64,000 bases of DNA, taken from contig CAWIEI010000014.1 of assembly GCA_963834965.1 (NCBI GenBank), positions 1 to 64,000 of the forward strand, read 5' to 3'. Position numbers and translations under genes: made by a program. Of this stretch, positions 44,284-54,567 are shown piece by piece. The number at the start of each line of letters is the position of its first letter. The first letter of the stretch is position 1. The notes under the pieces are model-generated. The model made no database searches and was not told where the DNA came from. It saw only the letters and a program-made list of their open reading frames with translations. The stretch comes from Fodinibacter sp963834965. GTDB lineage: Bacteria; Actinomycetota; Actinomycetes; Actinomycetales; Dermatophilaceae.

Positions 44284-44619
44284 GTGGAGCTGTCCGTGAC
44301 TACGTCTCGCCAGGACGACGTCAGCGTCGTCACGGTCGCCGGAGAGGTCGACGTCTACACCGCGGCCCAGCTGCGCGCCGTCCTCGACGAGGAGATCGGA
44401 GCCGGTCACGCCCGGCTGGTCGTCGACCTCGACGAGGTCTCGTTCCTCGACTCGACCGGCCTCGGTGTCCTCGTCGGCCGGCTGAAGCTCGTGCGCAACC
44501 ACTCCGGCTGGCTGCGCATCGTCTGCTCCAACGACCGCATCCTGCGGGTCTTCCGGATCACCGGGCTCGACAAGGTGTTCGGCATCCACGACTCTCTCGA
44601 AGAGGCCCTCGCCGCCTGA
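44284..44619 (+). CDS. bldG: Anti-sigma factor antagonist, BldG-type STAS protein
   Basis: A 111-residue STAS-domain protein. VSVVTVAGEVDVYTAAQLR and VVDLDEVSFLDSTGLGVLVG are the core, with S57 the phosphorylation site (the same number as in Streptomyces BldG). Unphosphorylated antagonist binds and inactivates anti-sigma kinases. Start GTG 44284 lies 7 bases after AAGGAG. Streptomyces bldG has an anti-sigma gene just downstream and the helicase divergent; here the helicase is present but no RsbW-type kinase follows, the next gene being the pyrophosphatase. Its partner must be encoded elsewhere. Confidence 0.9.
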   Translation: MELSVTTSRQDDVSVVTVAGEVDVYTAAQLRAVLDEEIGAGHARLVVDLDEVSFLDSTGLGVLVGRLKLVRNHSGWLRIVCSNDRILRVFRITGLDKVFGIHDSLEEALAA

Positions 44620-44655
44620 TCTCCCGTCGGGGCCGCCGCATGCGCCGCGCCCGGG

Positions 44656-44669
44656 GTGACCTGCGTCAC
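44656..44669. promoter_or_regulatory. Candidate Crp-binding site upstream of hppA
   Basis: GTGA-CCTGCG-TCAC fits the core of the Crp consensus (TGTGA-N6-TCACA) with perfect symmetry. A possible -10 element, GGTAAGGT, lies at about 44703-44710, placing the site near -50. The position suits activation by the Crp encoded in this window. Inference only. Confidence 0.4.
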
Positions 44670-44780
44670 CTCCGCCTGGGTGGAGCGCGCGCGCCCGCGG
44701 GCCGGTAAGGTTCGCGCGAACGTCCCTGCCGCCGGCGTACTCGCCCCGGGGGCGCCCACACACCCGTCAAGGAGGATGGA

Positions 44781-47168
<2,388 letters not shown>

Positions 47169-47182
47169 CCGACGAAGCATGC

Positions 47183-47217
47183 CGAGGGGCCGGGTTCCGC
47201 TGGAGCCCGGCCCCTCG
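47183..47217 (+). terminator. Hairpin terminator of hppA
   Basis: CGAGGGGCCGGG and CCCGGCCCCTCG are perfect 12-bp arms around an 11-base loop, 14 bp after the hppA stop. Confidence 0.85.
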
Positions 47218-47322
47218 CACGTGCCCGGTAGACCTCCTGAGCCGAGCTGCCCATGCGGATTCGGCGTTCACGCTCGGTGAGTGGGTGAGCCCCGGCGACC
47301 ACACGGCATACGCTCGTCTTCG

Positions 47323-48822
47323 ATGACCCCGAACCCGCCCCGCGTCGACCCCGACCTCGTCCCCGCCCTGCGCGCCGACCTGGTCGCCGCCAACTACACC
47401 GTCGCCGGCGTCACGGAGCTGCTGGGCCCGATGGCCACCGCCGCCCTCGACCGCGACCAGGCGCTCCCCGCCGAGCGGGTCACCGGCGCCTCGGACGCGC
47501 CGGGCGCGACCCTGGTGCGGCTGTTCGCCCTCGGCGACCCGGTCGACGTCGCCGAGGCGGCGGCGGCCCTGCCGACCCTGGGGGTCGAGGGCGCCGTCGC
47601 GCTCGGCCTGGTCGAGCCGGAGGGCGATGCCGTGGTCGCCCTGTGCGACCTGCGCCCGCACTCCGCCGACGGGGTCGACTGGTGGGTGGCCTCCGACCTC
47701 GGCGAGGTCGCGACCCGGCGGCCGTTGCGCGAGAACCACGTGCTCGGCATCGGGGGCGCGTCCACGACCCTGGCGTCGTGGACCCCGCGGCCGCACGTCG
47801 AGCGTGCCCTCGACCTCGGCACCGGCTCCGGCGTGCAGGCGCTGCACCTCGAGGGGCACGCCGACCAGGTGGTGGTCACCGACCTGTCGGAGCGGGCCCT
47901 GGCGTTCGCCCGCTTCAACGCCGCGCTCGACGAGGCCGACTGGGACGTGCGCGCCGGCTCGATGCTCGACCCGGTGGCAGGGGAGCGGTTCGGGCTGGTC
48001 GTGAGCAACCCGCCCTTCGTCATCACGCCGCGGTCGGGGGCCGTGCCGCTCTTCGAGTACCGCGACGGCGGCGCCGCCGGGGATGCCGTGGTGCGCGACC
48101 TCGTCCGCGGGGTGGGTGAGCACCTCGAGCCGGGCGGCATCGCGCAGTTCCTGGGCAACTGGGAGGTCCCGCGCGGGTCGACCTGGACCGAGCGGGTGGG
48201 GGCCTGGCTCGACGGCACGGGCCTGGACGCCTGGGTCGTGCAGCGCGAGGTGCAGGACCCCGCGGAGTACGCCGAGACGTGGGCTCGCGACGGTGGACAC
48301 CACCCCGGCACGGTCGACTTCAACGCGATGTATGCCGCGTGGCTGGATGACTTCGAGGCGCGCGAGGTGGAGGCGATCGGGTTCGGGGTGGTCACGCTGC
48401 ACCGGCCGCGCAGCGATCGGGCTCCGTTCGTCGACCTGATGGACGTGCCGTGGCCCGTCGAGGCGCCGATGGGCCCGACCGTGCTCGCGGGGCTCGACGC
48501 TCGCACCTGGCTGGCCGAGCACGACGACGACGCGGTGCTCGACATCGCCTGGCGGTGCGCTCCCGACGTGCACGAGGAGCGGCACACGATGCCGGGCGCG
48601 CTCGACCCCACCGCCATCGTGCTGCGCCAGGGCGGGGGACTCCGGCGGCACCTGTCGCTCAGCACCGTCACGGCGGCGTACGTGTCGGTGGCTGATGGTG
48701 AGCTGACCGCCCGGGCCGCCGCCGCCGCGATCGCGGGTTTGCTTGACCTCGAGGATGCCGAGGTGCGCGCCGAGATCGTCGAGTTCCTGCGCGATGCCGT
48801 CAAGGACAGCCTCCTCCGCTGA
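47323..48822 (+). CDS. Class I SAM methyltransferase, HemK/PrmC-like
   Basis: A 499-residue protein. An N-terminal helical domain (about 1-165) precedes a Rossmann methyltransferase. Motif I is ALDLGTGSGVQALHL, the acidic motif II is VVTDLSERALAFARFNA, and the NPPF motif is LVVSNPPFVITPRSG, typical of enzymes that methylate side-chain amides or amines (PrmC, RsmC-like). The C-terminal 130 residues are a further helical part. The family in actinobacteria (SCO3546-like) lies between the pyrophosphatase and topA genes; topA is not seen here, where repeats and a DUF559 gene follow instead. ATG 47323 was chosen as the first residue of the conserved fold. Confidence 0.85.
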   Translation: MTPNPPRVDPDLVPALRADLVAANYTVAGVTELLGPMATAALDRDQALPAERVTGASDAPGATLVRLFALGDPVDVAEAAAALPTLGVEGAVALGLVEPEGDAVVALCDLRPHSADGVDWWVASDLGEVATRRPLRENHVLGIGGASTTLASWTPRPHVERALDLGTGSGVQALHLEGHADQVVVTDLSERALAFARFNAALDEADWDVRAGSMLDPVAGERFGLVVSNPPFVITPRSGAVPLFEYRDGGAAGDAVVRDLVRGVGEHLEPGGIAQFLGNWEVPRGSTWTERVGAWLDGTGLDAWVVQREVQDPAEYAETWARDGGHHPGTVDFNAMYAAWLDDFEAREVEAIGFGVVTLHRPRSDRAPFVDLMDVPWPVEAPMGPTVLAGLDARTWLAEHDDDAVLDIAWRCAPDVHEERHTMPGALDPTAIVLRQGGGLRRHLSLSTVTAAYVSVADGELTARAAAAAIAGLLDLEDAEVRAEIVEFLRDAVKDSLLR

Positions 48823-48834
48823 GTACCCGACGCT

Positions 48835-48912
48835 GTCCTGAGATCGACCAATAGGTCACAGCAGGGACGGCAGGTCCTGTCCTGAGATCGACCAATAGGT
48901 CACAGCAGGGAC
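48835..48912 (+). repeat. 34-bp palindromic repeat, two direct copies left of the second DUF559 gene
   Basis: Identical 34-bp units at 48835-48868 and 48879-48912 (period 44). Each has GTCC...GGAC ends and the core GATCGACCAATAGGTCAC. They are inverted relative to the three copies on the right of the gene and match the copy at 28922-28955. Confidence 0.92.
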
Positions 48913-48963
48913 ACCTGTGGATGACGCCGGTGGCGGTTTCGCCATCGGTGCCACCCTTGCTGG

Positions 48964-49896
48964 ATGCCGGACGACACCGCTCCCATTCCAGGCCCGTTCC
49001 TGCGCAGCGAGGCCAAGGTCCTCGGTGTCTCGGAGCGGCGCCTGAGGCGCCGCGAGTTCCGCACCGTGTTCACCGGTGTGATCATCGATGCCCGCATCCC
49101 AGACACCGTGGTGGTGCGAGCCCGCGCAGCCCTTCTCGTCTGTCCCGAAGGAGGCGTGGTCAGCCATTGGACTGCGGCACGCCTGTGGGGCGGAGTGGTC
49201 CCAGACAGCGACTGGGTGCACATCTCGTTCATGAGGGACGTACGGTTTCGGCTCCGTGGAGTCAAGCCGCATCGGTTCCGGCATCGCCTGGACATCAAGC
49301 GTAGGCACGGGCTCCCCGTGACATCACCCGGGCAAACGTTCTGTCATCTGGCCAGGTACCTCGGGCTGGTCGACCTGGTGGCCCTCGGCGACCGGTTCGT
49401 CAAGAAGGGTCGGTGCACACCGACCGAGCTCATTCATTACGCGGATGCCTGGCCCGGCCAGTGTCGCCACGAAGCCCTCCGCGGTGCACGCCTGGTGCGA
49501 GAGCGGGTCGACTCCGTGCCCGAGACAGCACTCCGCCTGCTGATGGTGCTGGCCGGTCTACCTGAACCACAGGTCGACATTCGGATCTACGACGCCGACG
49601 GAGAGCTCAGGTACCGCATCGACCTCGGCTTCGAGGAGGTGCAACTCGCCATCGAGTACGACGGTCGGTGGCACGACACGGACGAGCAGCGAGAACACGA
49701 TGAAGCGCGGCGCACCGAGCTCAGCACCGACGACGGCTGGACGTTCGTCGTCGTCCATGCAGAGGATCTGTACGAGCAGACCGAGCTTCTCCTCGAGCGG
49801 CTGACGACCGAGCTGCGTGAGAAGGGAATCCCGGTCCCGGCAGTCCTGTCGGACGACTGGCGCCGCCATTTCCGAGTGCTGACGGCGGCCGCCTGA
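48964..49896 (+). CDS. DUF559 endonuclease-like protein
   Basis: A 310-residue protein. The N-terminal part (RRLRRREFRTVFTGVIIDAR, then VVSHWTAARLWGG) matches the winged-helix-like leader common before DUF559. The C-terminal Vsr/PD-(D/E)xK-like core is canonical: YRIDLGFEEVQLAIEYDGRW followed by H, then QREHDEARRTELSTDDGWTF and VVVHAEDLY. The D...ExDG..H...R..L..GW pattern is complete, so metal-dependent nuclease activity is plausible. It has lower G+C than its neighbours. It is flanked 51 bp to the left and 32 bp to the right by inverted copies of a 34-bp palindrome. The family is widespread in actinobacteria without a proven role. Start ATG 48964 lacks a good RBS. Confidence 0.78.
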   Translation: MPDDTAPIPGPFLRSEAKVLGVSERRLRRREFRTVFTGVIIDARIPDTVVVRARAALLVCPEGGVVSHWTAARLWGGVVPDSDWVHISFMRDVRFRLRGVKPHRFRHRLDIKRRHGLPVTSPGQTFCHLARYLGLVDLVALGDRFVKKGRCTPTELIHYADAWPGQCRHEALRGARLVRERVDSVPETALRLLMVLAGLPEPQVDIRIYDADGELRYRIDLGFEEVQLAIEYDGRWHDTDEQREHDEARRTELSTDDGWTFVVVHAEDLYEQTELLLERLTTELREKGIPVPAVLSDDWRRHFRVLTAAA

Positions 49897-49928
49897 TCCT
49901 GGGAGACGGGCGGCAATCAGGTCGGTGC

Positions 49929-50068
49929 GTCCCCGCTGTGACCTATTGGTCGATCTGGGGACGCTGCCTGGGGGCGGGGGTGTCCCTAGCGTGACCTATT
50001 GGTCGATCTGGGGACGCTGCCGGGGGCGGGGGGTGTCCCTAGCGTGACCTATTGGTCGATCTGGGGAC
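49929..50068 (-). repeat. 34-bp palindromic repeat, three copies at 53-bp period right of the second DUF559 gene
   Basis: Copies at 49929-49962, 49982-50015 and 50035-50068 carry the core TGACCTATTGGTCGATC between GTCCC and GGGGAC. Spacers are 19-bp G-rich (GCTGCC then GGGGGCGGGG-type) and near-identical, so this is a tandem array. Each unit can fold into a 15-bp imperfect stem (13 pairs counting G-T) with loop TATT. Confidence 0.92.
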
Positions 50069-50100
50069 GATCGGGGTCGCGCCGCGGCGGAAAACCACTT

Positions 50101-50120
50101 GTGAGTGAGTGCTCACTCAC
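50101..50120. promoter_or_regulatory. TetR operator palindrome
   Basis: GTGAGTGAG and CTCACTCAC are perfect 9-bp half-sites around TG, ending 13 bp before the start codon of the TetR gene. Such TGAGTGAG-type palindromes are common TetR sites, so the regulator probably represses itself and the exporter. Confidence 0.8.
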
Positions 50121-50133
50121 TTACAGTGGTGCA

Positions 50134-50724
50134 ATGACTCCCCGTGCCCCTGCCCTCAGTGTCGAGGACCGCCGTGCCTCGCTCGTCGAGGTGACCATCC
50201 CGCTGCTGCGCGAGCACGGCGTCGGCGTGACGACCAAGCAGGTGGCCGAGGCGGCCGGCATCGCCGAAGGCACCGTCTTCCGTGCGTTCGGCACCAAGGA
50301 CGAGCTGGTCCAGGCCTGTGCCACAGCGGTGTTCGACACCACGAGCGTCGTCGCATCGCTGCGGGGCATCGACGCCGACCTGCCCCTCGACGACCGGCTC
50401 GAAGCAGCGGTCGCCGTGATGCAGCGCTGGGTCGAGCGCATCATCGGAGTGATCGGCGCCCTGCACCAGGCCGGCGGGGAGCCGGTCAGGCACGACGGCC
50501 CACGGCACAACCGGCGCAAGCCGATGAGCGACCCGGCCGTCGACGCCGCGTTCCTCGACCTCATCGGCCCGGATGCGACAGCGCTGCGGCTCCCGCCGCA
50601 GGACGTCGTCAACATCCTGGCCCACCTCACGCTCGCGAGCGCCCACCCCATGCTGCCCGTCCGGTCGATGACGCCGGCCGAGATCGTCTCCGTCGTCCTC
50701 GACGGCACCCGGAGGTCCATCTGA
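50134..50724 (+). CDS. TetR-family transcriptional regulator
   Basis: A 196-residue repressor. The helix-turn-helix is GVGVTTKQVAEAAGIAEGTV followed by FRAFGTKDELVQAC, the usual TetR shape, with a variable ligand domain after it. The operator 50101-50120 lies immediately upstream. The stop overlaps the ATG of the first ABC gene (TGATG), placing regulator and exporter in one operon, typical of drug-responsive export systems. ATG 50134 was chosen because the longer frame would run through the operator and the 34-bp repeat array. The ligand is unknown. Confidence 0.92.
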   Translation: MTPRAPALSVEDRRASLVEVTIPLLREHGVGVTTKQVAEAAGIAEGTVFRAFGTKDELVQACATAVFDTTSVVASLRGIDADLPLDDRLEAAVAVMQRWVERIIGVIGALHQAGGEPVRHDGPRHNRRKPMSDPAVDAAFLDLIGPDATALRLPPQDVVNILAHLTLASAHPMLPVRSMTPAEIVSVVLDGTRRSI

Positions 50725-52457
50725 TGCTGTACCGACTGATCCGCACCTACCTCACCCCGTACGCCGCGATGCTCGGGGTGCTCCTCGCCCTCCAGCTGGT
50801 GGCCACCCTCGCCTCCCTCTACCTGCCGAGCCTCTTCGGCCGGATCATCGACGAGGGGGTGGCCGTCGGCGACACCTCGTTCATCATCAGGACCGGCGCG
50901 GTGATGCTCGCGATCTCGTTCGTGCAGATCACCGCCACGATCGGCGCCACCCGCATCGGCGCGCAGACCTCCGCCTCGCTCGGCCGTGAGGTGCGCTCGT
51001 CGGTGTTCCACCGGGTCGGGCAGTTCTCGGCGCAGGAGCTCTCCCGCTTCGGCGCCCCCACCCTGATCAGCCGCAGCACCAACGATGTGACCCAGGTGCA
51101 GACGGTCACCTACATGTTCCTGGCGATCATGGTGTCCGCGCCGATCATGATGGTGGGCGGCATCTTCATGGCGCTGCGCGAGGACCTCGGGCTGGCCTGG
51201 CTGGTCGCCGTCGCCGTGCCGGCCCTGGGCGTGGCCATCGGCCTGATCATCTCGCGGATGGTGCCGCACTTCCGCTCGATGCAGACCGCCGTCGACTCGG
51301 TCAACCGCATCCTGCGCGAGCAGATCACCGGCCTGCGCGTGGTGCGGGCCTTCGTGCGCGAGGACGTCGAGCGCGAGCGCTTCGCCGTGGCCAACCGCAC
51401 CTACACCGGCACCGCGCTCGCCGTCGGCAAGCTGATGGCGCTCGCGTTCCCCGTCGTCATGGTCATCTTCAACGCCTCGACGGTGGCGGTGCTGTGGTTC
51501 GGCGCCCACCGCGTCGACACCGGGCAGATGGAGATCGGCTCGCTCACCGCCTTCATGTCCTACCTGATCCAGATCCTGATGTCGGTGATGATGGCGACCT
51601 TCATGGCGATGATGATCCCGCGCGCCACCGTCTCGGCCGGCCGCATCCAGGCGGTGCTCGACACCGAGAGCTCGGTGCACGCGCCGGCCGAGCCGGTCAT
51701 CATCCCGCCCGGCCCGGTGACCGTCGAGCTGCGCGGCGCCACGTTCGCGTACCCCGGCGCGGAGTCGCCGGTGCTGCGAGAGGTGTCGATGCGTGCCGAG
51801 CCGGGCACGACGACGGCGATCGTCGGCTCCACCGGCTCGGGCAAGACCACCCTGGTGGGCCTGATCCCCCGGCTGCACGACGTCACCGACGGCCAGGTGC
51901 TCGTCGGCGGGGTCGACGTGCGCGACGCCGAGCCCGAGGACCTCTGGTCGCACATCGGCCTGGTGCCCCAACGGCCCTACCTGTTCACCGGCACGGTGGC
52001 GTCCAACCTGCGCTATGGCGACCCCGACGCCACCGACGACGAGCTCTGGCAGGCTCTCACCGTGGCCCAGGCCGCCGACTTCGTGCGGGCCATGCCCGAC
52101 GGCCTCGGGTCGCCGATCGCCCAGGGCGGCACCAACGTCAGTGGCGGCCAGCGCCAGCGGCTGGCCATCGCGCGGGCGCTGGTGAGCAAGGCCGGCATCT
52201 ACCTGTTCGACGACGCGTTCTCGGCCCTCGACACGGCCACTGACGCCCGGCTGCGGGCCGCGATGCGGCCGGTGACCAGGGATGCCGTGGTGATCGTGGT
52301 CGCGCAACGGGTCTCGAGCATCATCCACGCCGACCGGATCGTCGTGCTCGACGACGGCCAGGTCGTGGGCCAGGGAACGCACGCGGAGCTCATCGAGAGC
52401 TGCCCGACGTACGTCGAGATCGTGCAGAGCCAGCAGGCGATGGAGGAGGCAGCATGA
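50724..52457 (+). CDS. ABC exporter half-transporter with degenerate ATP site
   Basis: A 577-residue type IV ABC exporter: six membrane helices then an ATPase domain. Walker A GSTGSGKTT starts at residue 368; the signature VSGGQRQR is canonical. The Walker B end is D496-D497 rather than D-E, and the H-loop histidine is Q528 (VVAQRVSSI). In heterodimeric exporters such as TM287/288 one subunit carries exactly such changes, so its own site binds but scarcely hydrolyses ATP. The stop overlaps the next ATG (ATGA). Together with the downstream partner it should export lipophilic drugs, lipids or peptides under TetR control. Confidence 0.92.
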   Translation: MLYRLIRTYLTPYAAMLGVLLALQLVATLASLYLPSLFGRIIDEGVAVGDTSFIIRTGAVMLAISFVQITATIGATRIGAQTSASLGREVRSSVFHRVGQFSAQELSRFGAPTLISRSTNDVTQVQTVTYMFLAIMVSAPIMMVGGIFMALREDLGLAWLVAVAVPALGVAIGLIISRMVPHFRSMQTAVDSVNRILREQITGLRVVRAFVREDVERERFAVANRTYTGTALAVGKLMALAFPVVMVIFNASTVAVLWFGAHRVDTGQMEIGSLTAFMSYLIQILMSVMMATFMAMMIPRATVSAGRIQAVLDTESSVHAPAEPVIIPPGPVTVELRGATFAYPGAESPVLREVSMRAEPGTTTAIVGSTGSGKTTLVGLIPRLHDVTDGQVLVGGVDVRDAEPEDLWSHIGLVPQRPYLFTGTVASNLRYGDPDATDDELWQALTVAQAADFVRAMPDGLGSPIAQGGTNVSGGQRQRLAIARALVSKAGIYLFDDAFSALDTATDARLRAAMRPVTRDAVVIVVAQRVSSIIHADRIVVLDDGQVVGQGTHAELIESCPTYVEIVQSQQAMEEAA

Positions 52458-54496
52458 GCGAGCTCAAGACCGAGGAGGAGAAGGCCGCCGAGCAGCGCCG
52501 CGGCCCGGCCGCCGCCCGTCGAGGCGGCCCGCCGCACCTGCAGATCGGCGTGCCCACCGAGAAGTCGCAGGACTTCGTCCCCTCCGCCAAGCGGCTGCTG
52601 CGACTGCTGCACCCGGAGCGGTTCATCGTGTGGACCACCATCGCTCTCGCCGTGGCCAGCGTCACGCTGAGCGCGATCGGCCCGAAGATCCTCGGCGGTG
52701 CCACCGACCTGATCTTCGCGGGCATGTTCGGCAGGAAGATCCCGGCCGGCGTGACCCAGGAGCAGGCCGTCCAGGCCCTGCGCGTGCGGGGCCAGGACAG
52801 CCTCGCCGACATGCTCGCGGCCATGAACCACGTCGTTCCGGGCCAGGGCATCGACTTCACCGCGCTCGCCCGCATCCTGCTCTTCGTCATGGCGCTGTAT
52901 GTCGTCGCTGCCCTGCTGCAGTGGATGCAGGGCCGGATGCTGACCATCGCGGTCAACCGCACCATCTACCGGCTGCGCCGCGACGTCGAGGACAAGCTCA
53001 ACCGCCTCGCCCTGCCCTACTTCGACCAGCAGCCGCGCGGCGAGCTGCTCAGCCGGGTCACGAACGACATCGACAACGTCGCGCAGAGCCTGCAGCAGAC
53101 CCTGAGCCAGCTGCTCACCTCCCTGCTCACCGTCGTGGCCATGATCGCGATGATGATCTGGATCTCGCCGCTCCTCGCGCTCCTGGCCCTGGTCACCATC
53201 CCGATCACCATGGTGGTCACGGCGATGATCGGGAAGCGCAGCCAGAAGCACTTCGTGCAGCAGTGGAAGAGCACCGGCGAGGTCAACGGCGTGGTCGAGG
53301 AGACCTACACGGGGCACGAGCTGGTCAAGGTGTTCGGACGCCAGCAGGAGGCCGACCGGCTCTTCGCCGAGCGCAACGACGCGCTCTACCACGCGAGCTT
53401 CCGGGCCCAGTTCATCAGCGGCATCATCATGCCCACGATGATGTTCATCGGGAACCTCAACTACGTCGTCATCGCCGTCGTCGGGGGTCTGAAGGTCGCC
53501 TCGGGCACGATGAGCCTGGGCGATGTGCAGGCGTTCATCCAGTACTCGCGCCAGTTCACCCAGCCGCTCACCCAGGTGGCCTCGATGGCGAACCTGATGC
53601 AGAGCGGGGTCGCCTCCGCCGAACGGGTGTTCCAGGTGCTCGACGCTCCCGAGCAGGAGCCCGACACCGCGCAGCCCGCCACCATCGCCGACCCCCGCGG
53701 CCGGGTCGCCTTCGAGGACGTCACGTTCTCCTACCGCGACGACACCCCGCTCATCGAGCACCTCGACCTCATGGTCGAGCCCGGCCAGACGGTCGCCATC
53801 GTCGGCCCCACCGGCGCAGGCAAGACCACCCTGGTCAACCTGGTGCTGCGGTTCTACGAGCTCAAGGGCGGGCGGATCACCCTTGACGGCGTCGACATCA
53901 CCCAGCTCACCCGCCACGACCTGCGCTCGCGGATCGGCATGGTGCTGCAGGACACCTGGCTGTTCGGGGGCACCATCCGCGAGAACATCGCCTACGGGCG
54001 GCCGGGCGCCACCGACGAGGAGGTCCTCGAGGCGGCCCGGGCGACCTACGTCGACCGGTTCGTGCACTCGCTGCCCGACGGCTACGACACGGTGCTCAAT
54101 GCCGAGGCCGACAACATCAGCGCGGGCGAGCGCCAGCTCATCACCATCGCGCGTGCCTTCCTCGCCGCGCCGAGCCTGCTCATCCTCGACGAGGCGACGA
54201 GCTCGGTCGACACCCGCACCGAGCTGCTGGTGCAGCACGCCATGTCGGCCCTGCGCTCGGACCGCACCAGCTTTGTCATCGCGCACCGGCTCTCCACGAT
54301 CCGCGATGCCGACCTCATCCTCGTGATGGAGGAGGGACGCATCGTCGAGCGCGGGTCGCACGCCGAGCTGCTTTCTGCGGGAGGCGCGTTCGCGAAACTG
54401 TACGCCGCGCAGTTCCAGGGTGCCGTCATCGACCTCGACGAGACGTCGGATGCCACTGGAGGGGCCCCAGAACTCGTGCGTCCGCTCGGGCGATAG
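52454..54496 (+). CDS. ABC exporter half-transporter with catalytic site
   Basis: A 680-residue partner of the previous ABC subunit. A charged N-terminal extension of about 50 residues precedes six membrane helices. In its ATPase domain Walker A GPTGAGKTT starts at residue 451. Walker B ends D579-E580, and H611 is present (VIAHRLSTI), so the hydrolytic residues are intact. Its signature, however, reads NISAGERQ (556-559 SAGE) instead of SGGQ. In the heterodimer that places the altered signature opposite the degenerate site of the partner, leaving one working site (partner SGGQ with this Walker A/B). A Thr/Asp-rich tail follows. The operon ends here. Confidence 0.92.
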   Translation: MSELKTEEEKAAEQRRGPAAARRGGPPHLQIGVPTEKSQDFVPSAKRLLRLLHPERFIVWTTIALAVASVTLSAIGPKILGGATDLIFAGMFGRKIPAGVTQEQAVQALRVRGQDSLADMLAAMNHVVPGQGIDFTALARILLFVMALYVVAALLQWMQGRMLTIAVNRTIYRLRRDVEDKLNRLALPYFDQQPRGELLSRVTNDIDNVAQSLQQTLSQLLTSLLTVVAMIAMMIWISPLLALLALVTIPITMVVTAMIGKRSQKHFVQQWKSTGEVNGVVEETYTGHELVKVFGRQQEADRLFAERNDALYHASFRAQFISGIIMPTMMFIGNLNYVVIAVVGGLKVASGTMSLGDVQAFIQYSRQFTQPLTQVASMANLMQSGVASAERVFQVLDAPEQEPDTAQPATIADPRGRVAFEDVTFSYRDDTPLIEHLDLMVEPGQTVAIVGPTGAGKTTLVNLVLRFYELKGGRITLDGVDITQLTRHDLRSRIGMVLQDTWLFGGTIRENIAYGRPGATDEEVLEAARATYVDRFVHSLPDGYDTVLNAEADNISAGERQLITIARAFLAAPSLLILDEATSSVDTRTELLVQHAMSALRSDRTSFVIAHRLSTIRDADLILVMEEGRIVERGSHAELLSAGGAFAKLYAAQFQGAVIDLDETSDATGGAPELVRPLGR

Positions 54497-54567
54497 GCCC
54501 CACCACCTCCACTAGCGTGACGACGTCGCCACCGTGGGGGTGGTGACTGCCTCGACGTGGAGGACGG

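Noticed and set aside
41123..44299. A very long open frame on the plus strand opposite the helicase
   Set aside because: Its product is a His/Arg/Gly-rich shadow of the helicase gene; all helicase motifs are on the minus strand. The same applies to other long opposite-strand frames at 8906-10921, 13314-14972, 36572-39115 and 52199-54361.
49929..50068. Possible CRISPR array (regularly spaced repeats)
   Set aside because: Only three units, and the spacers are nearly identical G-rich sequence, so it is a tandem repeat. No cas gene is in the window.
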